DNA of 64,000 bases from Burkholderia sp. 8Y (lineage in GTDB: Bacteria > Pseudomonadota > Gammaproteobacteria > Burkholderiales > Burkholderiaceae). The stretch spans positions 1,562,109 through 1,626,108 of the forward strand of contig NZ_LR733519.1 in the NCBI RefSeq assembly GCF_902506145.1. Direction: 5' to 3'. Position 1 is the first letter of the stretch, and each line of letters starts with the position of its first letter. The notes beneath the pieces are model-generated. The model saw only the letters and a list, made by a program, of their open reading frames with translations. It did no database searches and was not told where the DNA came from. Both the position numbers and the translations under genes were made by a program. Of the stretch, positions 59,597 through 64,000 are shown one piece after another.

Positions 59597-59967
59597 CGGA
59601 TGGACAGGGCTTCGGAGCGACATCGCGAACGCTACCATCTCCATGCGCAGGCATGGTTCCTGCAAACTGCCCCACGCGGCAGCCCGTTCCAGAAAGATCG
59701 GCGGCGTCTGCCTATACTGGCTAGTGTCATTTCGTATCGCACTGAAAACGCGAGAACGGTCCTGACGCCTTCAGGCGCAAACCCGCTCGCGCGCCGCATC
59801 CTCGTCTTTGGGGTCGCCTTCCGACGCCCCGCACGGCTTTACCGCATCTTCGTCTCTCAAGCCCGGACGCTTCCTGCCGCCTGTCGCGCTGCAAGTTGCG
59901 CCATTCCCCGCAATGGTTCGCATGGGACCGGACGCGCCGCCGCGCCGGTCGACAAGGAGAATGCTCG
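59597..59967. other. Region between the nitroreductase and the aldehyde oxidoreductase genes
   Basis: No gene is supported here. Several short overlapping frames lack ribosome sites. A TATACT at 59713-59718 could be a -10 box for the oxidoreductase operon, but no matching -35 lies 16-18 bp upstream. The last 15 bases before the next gene contain its AAGGAG. Confidence 0.5.
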
Positions 59968-60573
59968 ATGCAACACCCCGTCCCCCAATCGAACGGCACA
60001 CGCAGCGCGGATTCGCGCCTGATCCCGCCCGCACCCACTCGCGCTCATGAAACGCAGACCGCGCCAGCCGACGTGCTCACGCCGCCATCGTCCAAGACGA
60101 GCGACGCCAAGGCCAACGTCACGCTGACGGTGAACGGCCGCAGCGTGACGCTATCGCTCGATCCGCGCACGACGCTGCTCGACGCGCTGCGCGAGCATCT
60201 GCATCTCACCGGCACGAAAAAGGGCTGCGATCACGGGCAATGCGGCGCATGCACGGTGCATGTGAACGGTCGCCGCGTGAACGCGTGCCTGTGTCTTGCC
60301 GCCGCGCACGACGGCGATGCCATCACTACCATCGAAGGCATCGGCGAAGTGGAAGCCCTGCATCCGTTGCAGGCGGCTTTTGTCGAATGCGACGGCTACC
60401 AGTGCGGCTACTGCACGGCCGGGCAGTTGATGTCGGCGCTCGCGCTGCTCGACGAACCCATCGGCCCGAACGACGACGATGTGCGCGAGGCGATGAGCGG
60501 CAATCTGTGCCGCTGCGGCGCGTATCAAAACATCGTCGCGGCGATTCAGTCCGTGCGCGGCAGCAAGGGCTGA
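59968..60573 (+). CDS. paoA: Aldehyde oxidoreductase iron-sulfur subunit, PaoA-like
   Basis: A 201-residue small subunit of a xanthine-oxidase-family molybdoenzyme. After a Pro/Thr-rich leader of about 48 residues, a plant-type ferredoxin domain binds a 2Fe-2S cluster through Cys87, 92, 95 and 107. A helical domain binds the second through Cys146, 149, 181 and 183. The leader has no twin-arginine motif, unlike periplasmic E. coli PaoA, so this enzyme is probably cytoplasmic. The subunit passes electrons from the molybdenum site to FAD. The ribosome site is AAGGAGA. Confidence 0.9.
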   Translation: MQHPVPQSNGTRSADSRLIPPAPTRAHETQTAPADVLTPPSSKTSDAKANVTLTVNGRSVTLSLDPRTTLLDALREHLHLTGTKKGCDHGQCGACTVHVNGRRVNACLCLAAAHDGDAITTIEGIGEVEALHPLQAAFVECDGYQCGYCTAGQLMSALALLDEPIGPNDDDVREAMSGNLCRCGAYQNIVAAIQSVRGSKG

Positions 60574-60583
60574 GGAGCGCGAC

Positions 60584-61588
60584 ATGGAACTGTTCCAGCT
60601 ATCCCGCGCGCGCGACCTGCCCGACGCGATCCACGCGGGCGCATCCGCCCATACCGCGCAGCAAGGCGCGGAAGTGCGCTTCCTCGCGGGCGGCACCACG
60701 CTCATCGACCTGATGAAGCTCAACGTCGAACAGCCCGCGCGCATTGTCGATATCAGCCGCCTGCCGCTCGACAAGATCGAGGCGACGGATGACGGCGGCG
60801 TGCGCATCGGCGCGACCTCGCGCAATTCGGACCTCGCGCATCATCCGCTGATACGCGAGCGTTACGCCGTGCTGTCGCAGGCGCTGCTGTCGGGCGCGTC
60901 CGCGCAGTTGCGCAACATGGCGACGACCGGCGGCAATCTCTTGCAGCGCACGCGCTGCGTCTATTTCCGCGATACCGCGTCGCCGTGCAACAAGCGGGAG
61001 CCGGGCACGGGCTGCTCCGCGATAGGCGGCTTCAACCGCACGCAGGCGATTCTCGGCACGAGCGAAGCGTGCATCGCGAGCAATCCGTCGGACATGAACG
61101 TGGCGCTCGCCGCGCTTGAAGCGACGGTCCACGTCGAAGGCGCGCGAGGCAAGCGGGCGATCGCGTTCGACGACTTCCATCTGCTGCCCGGCTCCACGCC
61201 CGAGCGCGAGACCGTGCTCGAAGCCGGCGATCTCATCACGCATGTGACGCTGCCGCCGCCGGTCGAAGGCACGCGTTCGCTGTATCTCAAGCTGCGCGAC
61301 CGCGCTTCGTATGAATTCGCGCTGGCATCGGCGGCCATCGTGATCGGCGTGAACGATGGCCGCATCACGCACGTTCGCGTAGGTTTAGGCGGCGTCGCCA
61401 CGAAGCCCTGGCGCGCGCGCGAAGCCGAACAGGCGTTGCTGAACGCCACGCCCGACGAAGCGGCTTTTAGGCGTGCCGCCGGCGCCGCGCTCGCCGGCGC
61501 GAAGCCGCAAAGCGGCAACGCCTTCAAGGTGGAACTCGCCCGGCGCTGTATCGTTCATGCGCTGAAGCTCGCCACGCAAGCGTCCTGA
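60584..61588 (+). CDS. paoB: Aldehyde oxidoreductase FAD subunit, PaoB-like
   Basis: A 334-residue subunit of the molybdenum aldehyde oxidoreductase. FAD-binding features are [14 protein letters not shown] and [13 protein letters not shown]. Four cysteines in the middle insertion (Cys125, 135, 144, 163) are placed as in E. coli PaoB, which carries an extra 4Fe-4S cluster, so this enzyme should have that cluster. The C-terminal CO-dehydrogenase flavoprotein domain follows. It starts 10 bp after the small subunit gene with GAGGAG. Confidence 0.9.
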   Translation: MELFQLSRARDLPDAIHAGASAHTAQQGAEVRFLAGGTTLIDLMKLNVEQPARIVDISRLPLDKIEATDDGGVRIGATSRNSDLAHHPLIRERYAVLSQALLSGASAQLRNMATTGGNLLQRTRCVYFRDTASPCNKREPGTGCSAIGGFNRTQAILGTSEACIASNPSDMNVALAALEATVHVEGARGKRAIAFDDFHLLPGSTPERETVLEAGDLITHVTLPPPVEGTRSLYLKLRDRASYEFALASAAIVIGVNDGRITHVRVGLGGVATKPWRAREAEQALLNATPDEAAFRRAAGAALAGAKPQSGNAFKVELARRCIVHALKLATQAS

Positions 61589-61609
61589 AACCGACTGAGG
61601 AACCGACAC

Positions 61610-63847
61610 ATGTCCACTGCGCCAGACATCCAGCCGTCCGCCAACGGCGTCATCGGACGGCCGCAGTCGCGCATCGACGGACCGCTCAAGGTCTGCGGCC
61701 GCGCGACTTACACATCCGACGTCGATCTGCCCGGCATGCTGTACGCCGTGCCGGTCTGCAGCACCGTCGCGAGCGGCAGGATAACGTCGCTCGAATTCGC
61801 CGCAGCCGAGGCGCTGCCCGGCGTCAAGCTCGTTCTGCATCGCGGGAACATCGGGCGTCTGTATCGCATACCCGGCAATTCGTTCGAGAGCGGTTATGTC
61901 GATGAACAGCGCCCGCCGTTCGAAGACGACGTCATCCGATATTACGGCCAGTACGTCGCGTGCGTGATCGCGGTCACGTTCGAAGCGGCGAGCGCGGCGG
62001 CGGCTGCTATCAAGGTCGGCTACGAGGTCGCGCCGCACGATGTCAGCACGACGCTCGCACCCGACGAACCGCCCGAAGTCGCAAGCGAGCGCGGCGACCC
62101 GGACGGCGCTTTCGCAAGCGCGCCCGTGAAGATCGACGAGACGTATGTCACGCCCGTCGAGACGCACAATCCGATCGAGTTGCACTCGACCGTCGCGCAA
62201 TGGGACGGCGAGCACTACACGTTCTACGAGACGAGTCAGGCGGTGTCGAATCATCGCGGCACGCTCGTGCAGATGCTCGGCGTGCCGAAAGAAAACGTGC
62301 GCGTGATCTCGCGCTATCTCGGCTCGGGCTTTGGCGGCAAGCTGTGGATGTGGCCGCATTCGCTGCTCGCCGCCGCCGCGACGCGGCTGACGGGCCGGCC
62401 GGTCAAGCTAGTCCTGAGCCGCAGGATGATGTTCCAGAACGTCGGACATCGTCCGGTGACACAGCAGCGCATGAGGCTCGCGGCGGCGCAGGACGGCAAG
62501 CTGCTTTCGCTGCAGCACGACTTCCTGAATCACGCCGCGCTCGCCGACGACTACACCGAAGACTGCGGCGAAGCCACGCCGCAGATGTACAGCACGGCCA
62601 ATCTGCGCGTGACCGGCGGCACGGCGAAGCGCCACGTCGGCTCGCCGACTTCGATGCGCGGCCCCGGCGCCGTGCCCGGCCTCTACGCGGTGGAATCCGC
62701 GATGGACGAGCTCGCCATCGCATTGAAGATGGACCCGGTCGAATTGCGGCTGCGCAACGAGCCTTCCGTCGATGAAAGCAGCGGCTTGCCGTTCTCGTCG
62801 CGGCATCTCGTCGAATGCCTGAAGACGGGCGCGGAACGCTTCGGCTGGTCGCAGCGCACGCCGGAAGTCGGCTCGATGAAGCGCGACCGGCTCACGCTCG
62901 GCTGGGGCGTTGCCGCGTGCAGCTGGCCGGGAATGCGCTTTTCGGCGGAAGCGAGCGTCGATCTGCGCGCGGACGGCACCGCGCGCGTCGTGTGCGGCAC
63001 GCAGGACATCGGCACCGGAACGTACACGATTCTCGCGCAGCTCGTCGCCGAGCAAACGGGCATTGCGCTCGACAAGATCGAAGTCCGCCTCGGCGATACG
63101 GCGTTGCCGCTCGGCCCGATTTCCGGCGGATCGGCGGCGACCGCATCGGTGATTCCGGCTGTGATGGACGCGACGCGCGCCGCCATCAAGATGGTCTTGT
63201 CGCGGGCGGCTGCGGCGGAGGGCTCGCCGTTCGCGGGCGCCAAGCCGGAGGAACTGGCGTTTTCCGGCGCGCGGGTGCATCGCAAGGACGAAGCATCGGA
63301 GAGCGGCGTGCCGTTCGCGCGCATTCTGGAGGCGGCGCGCATGCACGCGGCGTCGGGCAGCGCGAGTGCAGACGCCAGCGCCGACGAATCGCTGAAGAAA
63401 AAGTGGTCCATCCACTCGTACGGCGCGCACTTCGCCGAAGTGACGTGGGAACCGCAAACAGCGCGACTGCGCGTGAGCCGTGTCGTCACCGTGATCGACG
63501 GCGGCAAGATTCTGAATCCGCGGGCCGCGCGCAATCAGGTGGAAGGCGCGGTGGTGATGGGCGTCGGCATGGCGCTTTTCGAGCACACCGTCTACGACGC
63601 CCGCAGCGGCGCGCCGGTCAACAACAATCTGGCCGATTACGTCGTCGCGACCCATGCGGACACGCCCAAGCTCGACGTGTCCTTCCTCGACCATCCCGAT
63701 ACGGTGTTCAACGAACTCGGCGCGCGGGGCATCGCGGAGATCGGGCTCGCGGGCATCGCGGCGGCCATTACCGGAGCGGTGTATCACGCAACGGGCGTGA
63801 GAGTCAGGAAGCTGCCCGTGATGATCGAGGATCTGCTCGGCGCGTAG
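61610..63847 (+). CDS. paoC: Aldehyde oxidoreductase molybdopterin subunit, PaoC-like
   Basis: A 745-residue catalytic subunit binding the molybdenum cofactor, expected to oxidise aldehydes (aromatic ones in E. coli PaoABC) to acids. Features: GRPQSRIDGPLKVCGRATYTSD at the start, the Moco-binding GSGFGGKLWMWPHS, the RGPGAVPGLYAVESAMDELA region, and the catalytic Glu710 in GARGIAEIGLAG. It lies 21 bp after the FAD subunit gene with a moderate ribosome site. The insertion chaperone (PaoD/XdhC-type) that this class needs is not in the window and may lie beyond its right edge. Confidence 0.92.
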   Translation: MSTAPDIQPSANGVIGRPQSRIDGPLKVCGRATYTSDVDLPGMLYAVPVCSTVASGRITSLEFAAAEALPGVKLVLHRGNIGRLYRIPGNSFESGYVDEQRPPFEDDVIRYYGQYVACVIAVTFEAASAAAAAIKVGYEVAPHDVSTTLAPDEPPEVASERGDPDGAFASAPVKIDETYVTPVETHNPIELHSTVAQWDGEHYTFYETSQAVSNHRGTLVQMLGVPKENVRVISRYLGSGFGGKLWMWPHSLLAAAATRLTGRPVKLVLSRRMMFQNVGHRPVTQQRMRLAAAQDGKLLSLQHDFLNHAALADDYTEDCGEATPQMYSTANLRVTGGTAKRHVGSPTSMRGPGAVPGLYAVESAMDELAIALKMDPVELRLRNEPSVDESSGLPFSSRHLVECLKTGAERFGWSQRTPEVGSMKRDRLTLGWGVAACSWPGMRFSAEASVDLRADGTARVVCGTQDIGTGTYTILAQLVAEQTGIALDKIEVRLGDTALPLGPISGGSAATASVIPAVMDATRAAIKMVLSRAAAAEGSPFAGAKPEELAFSGARVHRKDEASESGVPFARILEAARMHAASGSASADASADESLKKKWSIHSYGAHFAEVTWEPQTARLRVSRVVTVIDGGKILNPRAARNQVEGAVVMGVGMALFEHTVYDARSGAPVNNNLADYVVATHADTPKLDVSFLDHPDTVFNELGARGIAEIGLAGIAAAITGAVYHATGVRVRKLPVMIEDLLGA

Positions 63848-63854
63848 GTGCGAT

Positions 63855-63888
63855 CCGGCCCTGCCGTGCATCGCGCATGGCGGGCCGG
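63855..63888 (+). terminator. Hairpin after the aldehyde oxidoreductase operon
   Basis: CCGGCCC...GCC (63855-63865) pairs with GGC...GGGCCGG (63879-63888) in a ten-pair stem with a bulged T, eight bases after the stop. No T-run follows, so termination is uncertain. Confidence 0.4.
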
Positions 63889-64000
63889 CCCGATCCCGTA
63901 ATTCTTCTTCCGCGCTCCACGTCTATCGCTGCCCGCGCAGGCATACCCCTTGCGCGCGGTCAAGGATCGATCCCGCCCCCGATCCGCGCTACCATAAGCC

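Overview
The window is dense, GC-rich, single-chromosome-type bacterial DNA with short intergenic gaps and strong GGAG/AAGGAG ribosome sites. Several genes point to a betaproteobacterium of the Burkholderiaceae, most likely the Paraburkholderia/Caballeronia group: a DUF4148-like secreted protein, a Burkholderia-type trimeric porin, a HiPIP, MHS and OFA transporters, and a UdgX/radical-SAM repair pair. The genus is an inference. I saw no tRNA, rRNA, CRISPR array, insertion sequence or prophage.

Region 1 (0.5-9.1 kb) is a polyol catabolic cluster. A minus-strand operon encodes a MalEFG-type ABC importer, a SorC-family regulator, an L-xylulose-reductase-like SDR, a xylitol dehydrogenase and an erythritol/threitol-dehydrogenase-like enzyme. 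The transporter ATPase is divergent. A good sigma70 promoter (TTGACA-17-TATACA) with an overlapping inverted repeat lies between the two arms. Region 2 (9.4-16.6 kb) holds two c-di-GMP proteins flanking a MarR regulator, a cardiolipin-synthase-like phospholipase D, a DUF4410 protein and an SDR.

Region 3 (16.6-19.3 kb) is a two-gene repair operon, a radical SAM protein followed by a DUF4130-UdgX fusion, behind a textbook LexA box. Then come small genes (DUF3140 and small exported proteins, 19.3-21.2 kb). Region 4 (21.5-29.2 kb) is a second sugar locus: a LacI regulator with YtfQ/R/T/YjfF-type ABC genes on one side and a divergent PhyH-type dioxygenase plus aldose 1-epimerase pair on the other. 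Related AT-rich palindromes sit in the divergent promoter and inside the last codons of the regulator.

Region 5 (29.4-40.8 kb) contains an iron-permease-like protein, a TPR protein, a 1629-residue double hybrid histidine kinase with three receivers, DAHP synthase, a HAD phosphatase whose ribosome site sits in a hairpin loop, a DMT exporter and small proteins. Region 6 (40.9-46.9 kb) is a porin and a branched-chain-amino-acid-type ABC importer whose two ATPases are fused in one chain. Region 7 (47.2-52.9 kb) has two glutathione transferases, an acyl-CoA synthetase, an ECHDC3-like crotonase lacking both catalytic glutamates, and an OFA transporter with a 42-residue partner.

Region 8 (53.1-63.9 kb) holds a HiPIP, an endonuclease/phosphatase-family protein, an M20 amidohydrolase with a LysR regulator and divergent MHS transporter, a nitroreductase, and a complete three-subunit molybdenum aldehyde oxidoreductase (PaoABC type). 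Four very short genes (35-52 codons) are proposed from start, ribosome-site and composition evidence. The best candidates for new biology are the SOS-controlled radical SAM/UdgX operon, the LacI locus with an operator-like site in its own coding sequence, and the orphan double kinase.
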